Shown here piece by piece: positions 1-11,727 of a stretch of 64,000 nt of DNA. Numbering within the stretch: position 1 is the stretch's first letter; each line of letters begins with the position of its first letter. Under the pieces are notes generated by a model. That model saw only the letters and a program-made list of their open reading frames with translations. It did no database searches and had not been told where the DNA came from. The position numbers were made by a program, and so were the translations under genes. This DNA is from Agapetus fuscipes (taxonomy: Eukaryota > Arthropoda > Insecta > Trichoptera > Glossosomatidae), in the NCBI GenBank assembly GCA_951799405.1, contig OX637337.1, forward strand, positions 434,001-498,000, in the 5' to 3' direction.

Positions 1-1299
1 GGAAATAGCAAAGTGCATGTCTGCGTAACATTGAACTAAATAGAGCAGTGTGTGCAAGACGGCCCTCGCTAGCCAACCCAAACAAGACCCAGTTGCTGTA
101 AGTCTGGATGTATGTTCGCGACCTGCCTTGAGATTCACACTCGAATATTCATCCGACATGAAAATTTTGTGTGAAGACAATTAAGTGTACTGAATTATTT
201 AAAAACAACAAGAAAAATACAGAGAAGAAGCATTTTTGCGTTTTATTTTTACTTATTTTAATGATCGTATTTTGTACAAAGCACTCACAACAATTATACA
301 TCTCATTATTTTGTTTATTGTTTTCTTTTATTTAATGATATTCATTCATTAAGTAATTACAAAGGAAACATTTAAAAACACAAATAAATGATCCTGTTTA
401 ATACATATTATTTACCTGACAATAAAACATGAATAAAAATAGAATTTAATTGGTGTAGGTTTTGTTTTCGCAATTTGCAGTGGCGTATACAAATATCAGA
501 AAATTGTTCTCAAATAAAAAAACCCGTATTGGAAATTGAATTAAGTTTTCCTAGATATTCACTCTCCATAAAATACCTACATTATTTTGTGATCATTCAA
601 TCATACTTTTCTCAGTTTTTTCTTTCTTCTCTTGCTTTTCATGTTTTTGCACGTGCTCTAACGATCTTAGTAAACTTTTTGACTTACTAATTGTTTATTA
701 CATGTATTCTTTTTTTTGTACTTATTTTTCCCATTTATTTCAGATTTTTTAATTTTTTTAATTTTAGCTTACCATTGGTAAAGTGTGATCTGCATTAACA
801 TATTATAAACAATAATTTTCTCAGATATCATCTTCCGTGTTCAGATTCCTGATCCAATAACGCCACACCCGTAGAAATCGTTGCTGAGTCCTGTCCCACA
901 ATCATTATAAATAAAGCGGTTTGCAGCCGCTGTGAGTTATGGGACAGTTATTGTATAGCCCTGTCACCCAGGAAATTATACTAGACTGATAGAGAGCAGG
1001 CGTTCATTAGTTCAAGTGTTTGGACATAAAACGTACATCTACACGATAGGTACACTTTGTTAAAAAGCCGATGAACGCGTGTGAGAAAAAATCTTGCAGC
1101 GTCGGCATACGAGTGTAGTTCAAAAATTACACAGCTAAATCTGTTCCAAAACCACAATGATTAAAAACTATAACACGAAACAGCACGCTTAGATGACTTG
1201 GAATTAAAATTGAAAGTGTACGGGATTTGTGCCCCGAGTATAAAACATTGCTTAAAACTCACCTCGTTTGCGTTAATCGATTTTTTTTAGAATTAACGA
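1..1299. other. AT-rich DNA, no gene seen
   Basis: No coding, RNA or clear repeat structure was recognised. Around 80-110 there is a short stretch resembling the minus strand of the SINE-B body (CAAGACCCAGTTGCTGTAAG), probably a small relic. Short open frames here have no coding character. Confidence 0.5.
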
Positions 1300-1392
1300 C
1301 GGCATTCCTAGAGGGTGACAAAGTTGTCATATTTTTTTTCGATTTACGCAATCGAAGTGAGTTTTACGCAATGCTTTTTACTAGGGGCACCG
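1300..1392 (+). repeat. Dispersed repeat fragment, family R1
   Basis: This stretch shares an ordered set of blocks (GACGGCATTCCTAG, CGATTTACGCAAT, TTTTACGCAATGCTTT, TACTAGGGG) with 52680-52790 and, partly, with 53450-53530. The blocks keep the same order and orientation, so this is a dispersed family rather than chance. It has no recognisable coding capacity and I cannot assign a class. Confidence 0.45.
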
Positions 1393-1437
1393 TAGTCGTA
1401 GTCTACCGTACCTGCACTACTATGATACAGTTTTATC

Positions 1438-1575
1438 AACGTCACATCATCATCATGCTGAATAAACGTAGATACGGGGGAGACGTTTGGGAGCTCCAGC
1501 TATGATAGACCACGCCAGCATATCACAGAAAGCCACTCTCCAGTGTCAGCAGCCGGCCGCGAAAGTCTAAATATT
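1438..1575 (+). mobile_element. Dispersed element fragment with CTGAA...GAGACG motif
   Basis: This is a diverged copy of the family also seen at 14160-14310, 16370-16515 and 48065-48190. Landmarks in order are CATCATCATCATG, CTGAATAAACG, a G-rich stretch, GGGAGCTCCAGC, GATAGACCACG, CCACTCTCCAGTG and GCCGGCC. Intact copies place a hairpin between CTGAAGA and GAAACGT, a layout reminiscent of hammerhead ribozyme cores carried by some Penelope-like retroelements. That class assignment is an inference. Confidence 0.45.
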
Positions 1576-2984
1576 TTTAATGAAGTAATGTTTTTAGGTG
1601 TGAGAAAGCGCGGTTTCCCACAACTTTGACTTCTTACCGTGAAAGCTTGAAACTACGGATACATGTGCACGAGTACATACCTACATGTGTTGCATTATTT
1701 GGAAGTTTTCTTCTTGTCGACTCATGCTTGTTATTCATGAGGACAGTACTACGCCTTATTTGAAAGTAATGATTATTAGTTACTAGATTGGCAATGCTCG
1801 GGTTAAGTATCTGTCAGTTTGAATCTCCCACCGCGCGCCACTGCGGAGACTGGCGCCTCACATAATCAATAAGGACTCCCTGCAGAACGAGCGCAGATAA
1901 AGTGGCAGCTCTCCTTTTTGCAGTGGTGCGGCTTTAGGGCCAGACAGCTGTTTAATAATGACTGTCAAAATGTCAGCTGTGCGATTTCAAACTATGCATT
2001 TTTATCTTAAAACTACTTACTTACACTTGAAGCAAAAACAATTTTCCTTCGAGGAAATACATTTTCCACGCCACTGTATTATTGAAAACATTAACGATAT
2101 AGAAATAAGAAAATAACGTTTATTACGTCTTAAAATGGCTGAAGTGAAAAAGAATTAAGGTGTAATCATGTAATCATATCGGAGCAATTTGTTAACAGCA
2201 AATCCATAGCTCATCCACAGTCTTAAACGAATACTCCTTGCGAAGAAAAGATAAAGCATAACATTATGCTTGGATTAAATGTTTTGTGAATAACACATAT
2301 TGAGTTACAAAATTGGACGATATCTAGATCTGTAAAAAATGTGGATACAAGGAAATATTGCACATTTATATTTTTAAACAGTTCCCTCACATTTTTAGGT
2401 AACGCGTGATTGGTTTGGTTGAGATTTTGTTGATTTTTGGCGCTAGAATTAGTTTTTATGAGAGAGATCTTGACGTCTCCTCGGATATCGTGCCCGCCTT
2501 GTTTATGCGCTTCCCAGATTAGCCCAAATGAGACTTGTATAATAGCAGGGCGGCCTCGTGATGAGCAAATTACCATCCCGCCGCCATCTTCTCACCTCAT
2601 GGCGGGAACAGCCGCACCAGGGAGAAGCGCGCCAACAAGAGCTGCAGGATTCAAGCACGACAGCTGCGAATGTTTATGATGTGACCTGCAGATCTAAATA
2701 TTTGAATAGTTGATTTAATATTGCACTAAACGCACAACTCTGCAGAGGCTCTGGCAACCCCTAGCGGAATGGCGAGTTACAGGTACAGTTACAGCACACT
2801 TTAGTTTGGTTCATTACGACCTCTTCTCGTATTAAAAACTGGTTCAAAAATATACGGCGAAGAAAATGGACTTGTGTGAGCTGCATAAGCAAACTACGAG
2901 TACTTTGCTTGTGAATATTTCTAATCTGTTATCCTAATTTCTAGCTTCATACATAAAAATAATTATTCAAATCTTTGTAGGCCA
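1576..2984. other. No gene seen; short GC-rich patch near 1840-1930
   Basis: The stretch is mostly AT-rich with no supported gene. Around 1830-1990 a GC-richer patch carries AGATAA and a CAGCTGT / TGACTGTCA cluster, the sort of composition seen in insect regulatory DNA, but no function can be claimed. Confidence 0.4.
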
Positions 2985-3240
2985 GGCCGCGGTTTAGTGT
3001 TTAATGCTACGAACTCGTAATCGGAAAGTTGTGGGTTCGAAACCGGTTGGAGCACAACAAAATGATCAAACAATTAAAAAATATTGTTGGGCTTACAAAT
3101 TCATGCGCCTTTACGAAAGACCGGTGACCAGAGGTCTATCGAGCTTTTCATTTTTCAGCAGCTGAGTCCTGCTTGAGAACTGGTGTTTTCTATAGCGAGG
3201 ACCAGCTCGCGTAGGGCTTGCTCACTAAATAAATCATCGT
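2985..3240 (+). mobile_element. SINE-B copy, diverged
   Basis: A tRNA-derived SINE: a tRNA-like head with CGTAATCGGAAAG and a B-box-like GGGTTCGAAACCGG is followed by the SINE-B body marks AAGACCGGTGACC, GAGTCCTGCTTGAGAACTGG, GACCAGCTCGCG and CTCACTAAATAAATCA. Divergence from the 10110 and 58460 copies suggests an older insertion. It lies just before a SINE-A copy in the opposite direction. Confidence 0.7.
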
Positions 3241-3302
3241 AATATTCATTTCGCCCTGTTCGTTGTAGGTATGCTATGCATGTATATTGTCCAAGTACAG
3301 GT

Positions 3303-3590
3303 AAAAAAAACGCTTCTAAGCTACACATATGGCGTAACTTCTTGCCGCTTTCCCGCACGCAGCTAGTGGAACCTATCTATTTTTACAGGTAAGGAGGCCT
3401 GCCTCCACTCGCCAACCACTTGAAGTGGGGTGTCATTTCTTGTGAAGGCTGAGTAAACCTTGTCGATTTAAAAAAAATATTTTGGGTTTGAAACAGGAAA
3501 TCATTTCTGACACCTTGGTGGAATTCGAACCTGAGCTGTCAGCAAGGAATGCAAGCACTCTACTAACTGAGCTATCGATCGGACTATGCA
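3303..3590 (-). mobile_element. SINE-A copy
   Basis: A near full-length tRNA-derived SINE on the minus strand. The head at 3540-3590 reads, in reverse complement, GATAGCTCAGTTAGTAGAGT (A box) and GGTTCGAATTCC (B box). The body has the TGTCAGAAATGATTTCC block and the tail ends with the GTAGCTTAG block next to a T/A-rich run. Confidence 0.8.
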
Positions 3591-3989
3591 TGATTATTAA
3601 CAAATCGTTAGAAGAAAAATAGCGACTATAAGTTTGTTCTATATTTTTAATTAAGTGCGTCCTTAGAGAGGTGGGGTTTGTTGCTTTGCGTGTCTGGGTG
3701 GCGGCCCAGCTCCCATACAAGCGCATCCCCAGACGAGGCGAATCCCACCTCAAGCCCCGAACACCTCACGATCTGCCTACCAGCTACATGTAGCATGCAC
3801 CAACCATGGCGCGCCAATACACGGGGATATTCAGCCAACAGCTCTCAGCTGCCCAGGACCTAGACGCCTACGCTCAAGTGATAGCCAATGTCGGGGGGAC
3901 CTGACGAGACGCGAAAAGAAGAGTCGACCATGATCTATTTTAAATCACCTGTGGATCACTTTTACAAGTGTCACTGTTTCGTGACTTCT
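3591..3989. other. No gene seen; GC-rich patch
   Basis: A GC-rich patch at about 3660-3900 has short open frames on both strands, but neither shows splice signals or a recognisable protein motif. No function is assigned. Confidence 0.35.
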
Positions 3990-4116
3990 AAGTAGGTACG
4001 AGGCTGACTACACATACCGTAAAAATGTATCACTTTGCCAATGCCACCGCTGTATAACGAAAGGTCGGCAAGAGTTGCAGTTGTTTATTTAAGATTGGAT
4101 TTTTATGTTGTTAGTA
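3990..4116 (+). mobile_element. RTE-like LINE 3' UTR fragment
   Basis: It matches the start of the LINE 3' UTR seen throughout the window (GAGGCTGACTAC, ACTTTGCCAATGCCACC, GGTCGGCAAGAGTTGCAG, TTTTTATGTTGT). The match stops where a SINE-A begins, so the UTR is truncated by or adjacent to that SINE. Confidence 0.65.
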
Positions 4117-4445
4117 GTCCGGTCGATAGCTCAGGTGGTAGAGTGCTTGCATTCCATGCCGAAAGCTCGGGTTCGAATCCCACCGAGGGTGTCAGAAATG
4201 ATTTCCCGTTTCGGTGTTTATTTCAAACCCCAAAATAAAATACCGGCAAGGTTTACTCAGCCTTAACAAGAAATGAGTACCAGCACTCTCGGGAGCTGGG
4301 AAACCTCCACTTCAACTGAAGTGGTTGGCGTAAGGCAGGCCCCCTTATCTGTAAAAATAAATAGGTTCAACTCACCACACGCGACCCCTTCGGGGATAAC
4401 GCGGCAAGAAGTTACACTATATGTGTAGCTTAGTTGCGTTTTTTT
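4117..4445 (+). mobile_element. SINE-A copy, full length
   Basis: This is a useful reference copy. The tRNA-like head has an A box in GATAGCTCAGGTGGTAGAG and a B box in GGGTTCGAATCCC. Next come the block TGTCAGAAATGATTTCCCG, ACCGGCAAGGTTTACTCAG, GGGAGCTGGGAAACC, GAAGTGGTTGGCGTAAGG, the CCCCTTCGGGG hairpin and the end ATGTGTAGCTTAGTTGCG with a T-run. The internal Pol III promoter boxes support a tRNA origin. It faces the next SINE-A tail to tail. Confidence 0.85.
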
Positions 4446-4456
4446 TTGCTTAGTTG

Positions 4457-4770
4457 AAATGAGACTAAGCTGCATATATAGTGCTTTTTTACCACGTTGC
4501 TTCCGAAGTGGTAGCATGTGGCGGGTGGAACCTATTTATTTTCATAGGTTAGAGGGCCGGTCATACACCGGTCACTTTATTTGAAGGGCTCCTGAAGGGG
4601 CTGGTTCTTATTTTTTCGAAGGCTGAGCAAGTTTTTCCAAAATTTTTTGGTTTTGGGCTTGAAATAAACACCGAACTGGAAACCATTTCTGATATCCTTG
4701 GTGGGGATCGAATCCTGGTTTTCTGGCAAGGAACGTAAGTACTCTATCGACTGAGCTATCGAATGGTTAC
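4457..4770 (-). mobile_element. SINE-A copy, minus strand
   Basis: This inverted SINE-A neighbour begins at the tail (reverse complement of GTGTAGCTTAG near 4465-4480) and ends at a head with GATAGCTCAGTCGATAGAGT in reverse complement (4735-4760). Together with the copy at 4117-4445 it forms a tail-to-tail inverted pair able to fold into a long imperfect hairpin. Confidence 0.75.
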
Positions 4771-6344
4771 TGGTTAGGTAGGTACTGAAATTGAAGAAAA
4801 TCATGTGTACTTGGATTCTGTGTCAGTTTATCACGAAAGTATGTAGACGAGCGCATGTGACTGTAGTGATTTCTCTTTCACTTTGAACTTGGAGCCTAAT
4901 GCTAGGAATTGTGTGAGAGCTTAGTTAGGCTGACCCTGAGAGTGCTGCAGAGTTCAGGGCCAGACTAAGTGCTCGTTGCATGGAGCGCGTGCCCAGGGCG
5001 GCATGGGGTGGATTTGGCATGGTGTGTAAACCCTGCAACACGACTGCATGTGAGAACCATTCACAGGGACTTAGTCACGCCGTGTGAGCGTTATACTAAT
5101 TAGTCTGTATGAATAATGTATTTGTGGAATTAGCCTCCATTGTGACATTCCCCAGTAGGTACGTGAGTAAAGAGCTTTAGAAAGGGAAAATGTGTGAAAG
5201 TAAAAATAATTACTTCCAGAAACTCATTTTACAGTTCTATTCACAAAACATTTCTCCATAGCTAATCCATAGATCATATTTTTTTGTATAGAAAATTGGG
5301 CGTAGGTCGAGGACGAGCTATAGATTTTCTGTGTGTGAATAGCATCGTACATTTCTTCAGTTACCTCGTACTTGAATTTCCTATAAAATAACTATTTTTA
5401 AGTAGCTTGATCGTATGTAGATAGTAAATGAAACTAGATCATCACTCGCGGGCATTTTTTTATCGCTTTCTATTTGCCTATGTGATGGATAGAAATATTC
5501 GAGACTGTTGGGCTTCAAAGGTTTAGGTTATAAAATATAAATGATTCAAATAATACATTCAAAAGATAAATTATATAAAAAACTGTCGATTTCTTTCAGT
5601 GTCTGAAAGCAAAGGCAACACAACACAATGCTACAAACGGTCAGGACATCAACCGTCACCTCACCAACATCCACACCTCTACGGCACTCTAACAAGTTTG
5701 AAATCTTAGGAGTGATCCACACAGAATTAAAAAAAAAGCTTCATTCAAATTTCTCAATGAGCATTGGATGGCATTGTGCAAATAAGAAAGTCCACGCTAA
5801 ATCTGATACCCAGCAAGTGAGCTTCAATTGCGTTTATGAATTCAAAGCAGCCGCCGCGTACATGCATGCAAATTAATTGTCTGCGTCTCAGGAACACGCT
5901 GTTAGCAGCTGCAGTGTTAGCAATTAGTGTTAGTGTTCGCTAGTGGTGTAGCAGTTAACGGAGAGCATTCATATGCTAAGCGGCGCGGCTCCTGACCCCG
6001 GCACACTGTGTATCTAGTTCCCCCCTGACAAATATCGCCAGGGCGACCCTGAAGGACGGCGCTGTGGAGGAGCGCCACGACATCTTCCTCGTCCTGCACT
6101 TGTATGCGTATTTTAGTGCTGAGTTTCTAGGCGTGGGATCAGTTGATGAGATGGGAGCGATGGAGAGGAGATCAGCCAGACCCTGAAGTGAAGCGTCAAA
6201 AATATTGAAGACAATTATTATTTTCTCTTTCTGTCTCCCTTGTTAGACCTGTTGGTCGGTTGTCTCTGCAGTTCCTCAGCTGGCGAACTACAAGAACTTC
6301 ACCAAAATATTTGTATTACTTGGATTAGATCTGTTTAGTTTTTG
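4771..6344. other. No gene seen
   Basis: AT-rich DNA with a GC-richer patch around 4900-5070 and another around 5930-6110. Neither shows a convincing exon. The patch at 5936-5990 weakly recalls a tRNA-like head but lacks a clear B box. Confidence 0.4.
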
Positions 6345-6655
6345 ATCTCCATGCATATTATTTTTTATTGATTTTAAAATGTAATTTTTTGTGTATGTTC
6401 CTTCAATTAGAGGTTGGTGTGCGGCTGACCACCCATGCTGTAGAAAATGGTTCACTTTGCCAATGTTACCCCTATTTCAGAGAAGGTCGGCAAGAGTTGC
6501 AGGGTGTATGTTTATTTGAGATTCGGGTTTTTATATTGTAGGTCCACATGCGCCATGTTTAAGCGCGAACTTATAGGTACGTGTCTGCTTGTAAAAATGC
6601 ATATAATGTGAATCTCTAATGTTACATATATTTGCAACTTAGATTAGGTTAGACT
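6345..6655 (+). mobile_element. RTE-like LINE 3' UTR copy
   Basis: A nearly complete 3' UTR copy of the LINE family. It runs from the TGATTTTAAAATGTAAT block through GCGGCTGACCACCCATGCTG, CACTTTGCCAATG, GGTCGGCAAGAGTTGCAGGG and AAGCGCGAACTTATA to the 3' end GCAACTTAGATTAGGTTAGA. No ORF sequence precedes it, as expected for a heavily 5'-truncated insertion. Confidence 0.8.
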
Positions 6656-7974
6656 TGGCCGTTTTGTACCCTTAGTATGAAGCATGGAGTAAAATCTCCA
6701 CCATTTAGTAAATACAGAAAAAAGCGTGACAAGTTCATCGCCCACTCCTACCATGCTGCTCATTTTCCATACATGTGTCTGTTTACGCGATGGCGGGGAA
6801 CTGACGCGACGCTCTGCACAACCGAGGATAGAAAATATGTTTTATTGTGTGCTCGTAAATGTGTTTCTATACGATTAAATGTTAATTTTATGGCTTGTGA
6901 GCGCCTTTGCAGATGCAAGGTGATAATATTTCAATTTAGAATTTCCGCAAAAAGCTACAAAATAATGAAATACTCAGCATTGGGTCACACTGGGCCATAA
7001 ATATTAAAGCCTGCTCTTTCAGCAAACAGAGTCAGTGGCGCAGCGATAAAACTGAAAGGTTCAATTTGTAGTAAAATGTGTCATGAAAAGCTGTTAGCTG
7101 GGTCTCTATGGAGCTGCAGAAGTGCTTCATATAAATGTGAAATTGTCACCTACGAGAAGTAATTCACGAGGAAGAGTGTAATATAGGGAACATGCATGGT
7201 ACCTACCTACATACCAAACGGTACATTGATGGCGGTGAAGGTACCTACGAGTATTTATAGGCAAATGAAACAGAGAATTAAATTATGGTATGGCTAGTGC
7301 ATTGACGTACATATTAAGATAATTCAGATATTAAAATTTATAATAGTTTCATCAGTTTTTATTCAAGATTAGAAGTCGTAAACCAGAAATGAACAGTTAA
7401 AATTTAATGAATAAAATAAAAAATTAGGCGAAAACGCTCAAGTTTTTGTAGTTTTATGTTTTTTTTTGTTTTTTTAATAATTTTTCAAAGTGGATTTTAA
7501 TTTTGTTTCAATGGATTATAATTGATTTATAATAATTTCTATAAAAAATCAAGATATTTCGGTGGATTTTTCTATTAAAAAACACATGGTTCTCATTAAA
7601 TTCTATCTTATAATAGCATCATTAAAATAACGATTACTTTCTAAAGCTTAGAGATTTAGAATATGTGAACATATCGATGGCTAAGCTTTATCTGAGGCTG
7701 CATGAAGAACCTTAACAGTTTATTGTGCTGGACCTTTAAAAAGATTGAAGATAACCAGTCATATTCACATAATATTTAATCCGTAGATGCTCTACGGATC
7801 ATCGTTTATTTAATAGGGAGAGCAGCTTAGGCGGCGGCTGAGCCATGCATTTCTCTGTGTTCATAACAACTATAGGGCTTAGACGCATAGATCCTCAAAA
7901 GTTCATACGTATGTTCGTGCAATGAAAACTCATTTTATTTTTATTTTCACATCTTCGCAGCGCCCAAAAATCAC
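6656..7974. other. No gene seen, very AT-rich
   Basis: The stretch is strongly AT-rich, notably 7320-7640. An open frame of about 100 codons at 6677-7000 lacks splice-site context and any recognisable motif, so it is not called a gene. Confidence 0.45.
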
Positions 7975-8228
7975 TCAACTTAATAAACTCAAAGATAACT
8001 CGACTTAAACCCAACGATCTATTGACTTAATAAACCCAATGATCACTTTACTTAACAAACCCAGCGATCACTTGACTTAATAAACCCAATGATCACTTGA
8101 CCTTATAAAGCCAACGATGACTTAACTTAATAAACCCAACGATCACTTGACTTAATAAACCCAACGATCACTTGACTTAATAAACCCAACAATCCCTTGA
8201 CTTAATATACCCAAAAATGACTCAACCC
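7975..8228. repeat. 25-bp minisatellite, about ten units
   Basis: A tandem repeat with unit close to CTTGACTTAATAAACCCAAC followed by GATCA, 25 bp in total. Outer units are diverged (CTCAAAGATAACTCGACTT, CAAAAATGACTCAACCC) while central units are nearly identical, the usual pattern for unequal exchange. There is no coding frame. Confidence 0.85.
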
Positions 8229-8244
8229 TTAAACCCAAATAAAG

Positions 8245-8372
8245 AAGACACTAGTTAGCGCTTACACATACTGCATGTGCACAAATAAAATAAAAAACCC
8301 AATCTCAAATGAGATTACAACCTTCAAATTGTGCTACTCTGCCCTGAATCAGGTGTGACATAAATATCTCTG
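8245..8372 (-). mobile_element. RTE-like LINE 3' UTR fragment
   Basis: A minus-strand fragment with TTAGCGCTTACACATACTGC, AAAAAACCCAATCTCAAATG and a diverged CCCTGAATCAGGTGTGACAT block, all in the order expected of the LINE 3' UTR in reverse complement. Confidence 0.6.
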
Positions 8373-10109
8373 ATTTGTAACCTATAATCTTGTCGATCAG
8401 CTGATGAGTAGATGTCTGCTGTGCTGGGCTGCGTCCCTCATGCAATATGTGTAAGTGCGCAGGAGTGCTGAGAGTATCCAGATGCCGTGCAGGTCCTGCT
8501 TAGCCTCTGCGCGGTGTTTACTCTCCATGCAGGTTAGTTTACGTTACGCAGGGCAGGCGGAGATGCAGCGTGCTCCTCATCCTGCAGCTCTCTCCCGCAG
8601 ACTCGCAGTATTGATGTAATATGAGTGGAGCTTAAACTAGCTTACGCCATTGAAGCATACTATTGGACACAGCTGTCAGCCAGAACTGTCAAACACAGCG
8701 GAACACTAAATAGGTAGATGTCAGGATGATTTATTTGGTTAGGGCTATTTTTGTGTGATTCACTCCTCAAGAGCTATTTGCCAGTTTTGTCATCGCTACA
8801 GAAAGCGCCAATTATACAAGCAAGACCTAGTTGCTGTAAGGCGGAATGGACCGGTCTTTAACGCAATAATTTTAGTACTCGTAATCATGTGAAATGTGTT
8901 TTTGCTTTCTCCGTCTTGCATTTTTACACCCAATAATTACATATGCCATGACGCTTTGTAGCGATTCCTGTTTTCTTTCAAAATTGATAAATTCATCGGT
9001 CAAAATAATTATAACGCGTGCGCGCGCAGATTTCCACGCAGAGATGACATTTTAGTAACGGAGACATGGCAGAGACATTTTCTAGCATCTCTCACACTTG
9101 CCTGTTAACAATGAAGAACAATTCTGTTACCTTTCCAACTAAGGAAAATTTGTGTAGCGGTATTTTCGTTTCATTAGTTTCGGATCCTTTGTATTATAAG
9201 TCAATGCTCAAAAATGTTTTGTCAGTTGAGTTGTTTCGTTTTCTTGCGCACGTGGTGTGTATAAAGTCCACGTGGATAATATTGTTCAAAATATCTGATG
9301 TAATAAAACAGTAGCTGTAGCTCTGTAGCCCTTTAGGTGGAGAGAGCTTCTGAAGTGTTGTTATATTATATTTTATTTTTCACCATTTCACTCTTTTAAT
9401 ACAATTTCCAGCATTACTTTTGTTGATCCCTTACTGATTTCTACATGTTATATCACGTTAGATTTTCATTTGGTAATTTTAAGCTAATACGTTCCCTAAA
9501 TCAATTTTAATAGATCTAATGTCATTTTTTTCCTTTACGTCTTAACAATGTCATCGCACTTTTTGTGATGAGATTTTCTTCAGCATCTTGTACCTTCAAG
9601 TTTCTTTTTTATTTCTCAAGTAATCTTTTTCCAGAAAAGATTGTTTAAAACGATCAGAGATTTTTGTACCATTTATTTAAATTAGATTCACCAGATGAAC
9701 ACTTTATTGGCTAAAAGTTAAGATTAGAGCTTTAAATAACAAATAAAAAAAACATTTTGTTTACCTTCTTCAAAGCATGAATTTTAAAGTTTTAATCTGT
9801 GTCAGTAATCTCTTCTCTGTTCACGCCCGTTTACTCTTCCAGTATTGTGTTATGCATTTACGATGCAGGGCGCTGCAAGTTATTCCTCACCTCCACGCAC
9901 ACCGCACAGGACAGCATGTAGGCAATGTAGGTGGTGCTGGGCTGATGTGTTGCCCTTGATAGGTCTCACATGATCGCTTCATGTTTGCCATGCTCGTCCC
10001 ATCACGGCGGCGATCTCTTAAAGGCAGAATTGAGAATCTGTACGCGATCGATATAAAATGCCATGGAAATGTCTGTTGAGCTGAAATTCAGGGCCAATTT
10101 ACCTATTTC
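8373..10109. other. No gene seen; SINE-B scrap at 8798-8866
   Basis: A GC-rich patch (8400-8640) has no convincing exon. A minus-strand SINE-B scrap is recognisable at 8798-8866 (GAAAGCGCCAATTATACAAG, GACCTAGTTGCTGTAAGGC, GGACCGGTCTTT). The remaining sequence is AT-rich. Confidence 0.45.
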
Positions 10110-10401
10110 GGTCCGTAGTCCAGTGGTAACACTTCGGACTCGTAGATGGAAGGTTGTGGGTTCGAATTCTGACGGAGCACAAAAACTACCATTTATATTT
10201 TCAAATATACTCTTTGCTTGGTGAAAAAATTCATATGCCTTTACCAAAGACCGGTCACTAAAGGTCCATCCAGCCTTACAGCAACTGGGTATTGCTTGAG
10301 AATTGGCGCTTTCTACAGCGACGACCAAGCTCGCAGAGGTCTCTTAAGGTGTGATACACACAAAAACAGCGCTCACCAAATAAATCAGCCATTTTTTTTT
10401 T
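10110..10401 (+). mobile_element. SINE-B copy, full length, tail type 1
   Basis: The head has an A box in GTCCGTAGTCCAGTGGTAAC and a B box in GGGTTCGAATTC. The body has CATTTATATTTTCAAATATA, AAGACCGGTCACTAAAGGTC, CAGCCTTACAGCAACTGGGT and CGACGACCAAGCTCGCAG. The tail (GGTGTGATACACACAAAAAC, GCTCACCAAATAAATCAGCC) ends in a T-run. The same tail occurs in the 58460 copy. Pol III boxes mark it as a tRNA-derived SINE. Confidence 0.85.
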
Positions 10402-11507
10402 GAACATTTAGGTTTCGTTCAATATCTGCGAAATAAAACAAAAATAGCGATATTGAATCTTACGTCTATCATCATGTACTAAAGGCAGTACCTTTGCTGT
10501 GTCAGCCAACTGTCTCTGCTGGTTGCCATCGTCTTGACCTGCGAACATGACGAGACATTCATGAGCCGCTTCAAATCCTGTAAGCATGAAGTTCTTGGGC
10601 GACTTCTTGTTCATATTTTCAAAAACATGCTTTCATGATGTTGCTTAGAATGATGCTTTCATATTTGAAAGCTGTGTGCAGAGAAAATTGTTATTACTTG
10701 TGGAACATCGGCGTTTTCCCATCAGATTATTATTTGACGTGTGTTCTATGTATCGCTATGTCGCTCAGTCCGGGCTCACGATCAGCAAATATGGAGCTCA
10801 CTCTGCTGATCACAGACCCCGCCCCAGCAACACCCTGGGCACTCTCTCATGGTGCAGGGAGGAATGTGGGCTGAGCAGTAATCATGCTGCTGCAGTCAGC
10901 TTCAGGTACTGACGCCTCCGCACAACAAACAACAAAGATTACTAAAATGTGTTGACCTTGAAAGACGTCGGAAGGTACTACTTTTATGTACTCGTTTGTA
11001 GATACTTCTGTGTGGAGAAAAACGTATCCTACCTACACAATGCAAAATGGCTGCTCTACACACAAAAAAATCTTGGGGTTCCTTATGTTGAACAAAAATA
11101 AGCAACATTTATATTGTTTGGTTTGATTTTTGTATGGAGATCGTCAATTTGTTTTCACTACGTGAAATTTGGCTGTATTAGTGTATTGGCTGCGTTACTC
11201 AGGAGAAGTTTTGAATTGTTGACGTGCTCCGCAGTCACACTCTGGAGAATCTCTCTTGCCCCATTTCCACATTAGGAAGTGGCAGCGCTCTTGGACAGTG
11301 CGATTCTATTTTGTTGAACCCACACTTTTCGAGAGAGGTTGTAGCGCGGAACTCTTTCGTTTGGATTTTTGATGATGTCTTTGTTTTTCATCGGGTCTAC
11401 GCTGTCCCATCTGTCTTTCCAAGCTGTGAGAAGGTCTAAGTATTGTGAAGCGCAGTGTTGCTCAAGGAATATTGAAAAAATAACTCTGTCTACGGATATT
11501 CTCCCTC
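10402..11507. other. No gene seen; block shared with 48.7-kb tandem repeat
   Basis: At 10487-10545 the sequence AAAGGCAGTACC ... GTCTCTGCTGGTTGCCAT resembles the unit of the 53-bp tandem repeat at 48725-48907, so the latter probably grew from a dispersed sequence. Other short frames in this stretch have no support. Confidence 0.4.
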
Positions 11508-11727
11508 CATTTTGCCAATGTCACCCCTGTTTCAGGGAAGGACGGCAAGAGTTGCAGGGTGTATGTCCATTTGAGATTTGGTTTTTATGTTTTAGGTTCA
11601 CATGAGGCATGTGCAAGCGCAAACTTGTATGTGTTTGGTTGTGAAAATGCATGTAATGTGAATCTCCAATGTAACATATCATTGCAACATATCTTTGCAA
11701 CAATATTAGATTAGATTAGATTAGATC
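11508..11727 (+). mobile_element. RTE-like LINE 3' UTR copy
   Basis: A 3' UTR copy truncated near TTTTGCCAATGTCACCCC. It runs through CAGGGAAGGACGGCAAGAG and CATGTGCAAGCGCAAAC to a 3' end of four TTAGA-type repeats (ATTAGATTAGATTAGATTAG). It carries a small local duplication (ATTGCAACATATCTTTGCAAC) near its end. Confidence 0.8.

Noticed and set aside
4117..4200. Possible tRNA gene
   Set aside because: A and B boxes are present, but the arms do not form a cloverleaf. The same head is followed by the SINE-A body at about a dozen loci, so it is a SINE promoter.
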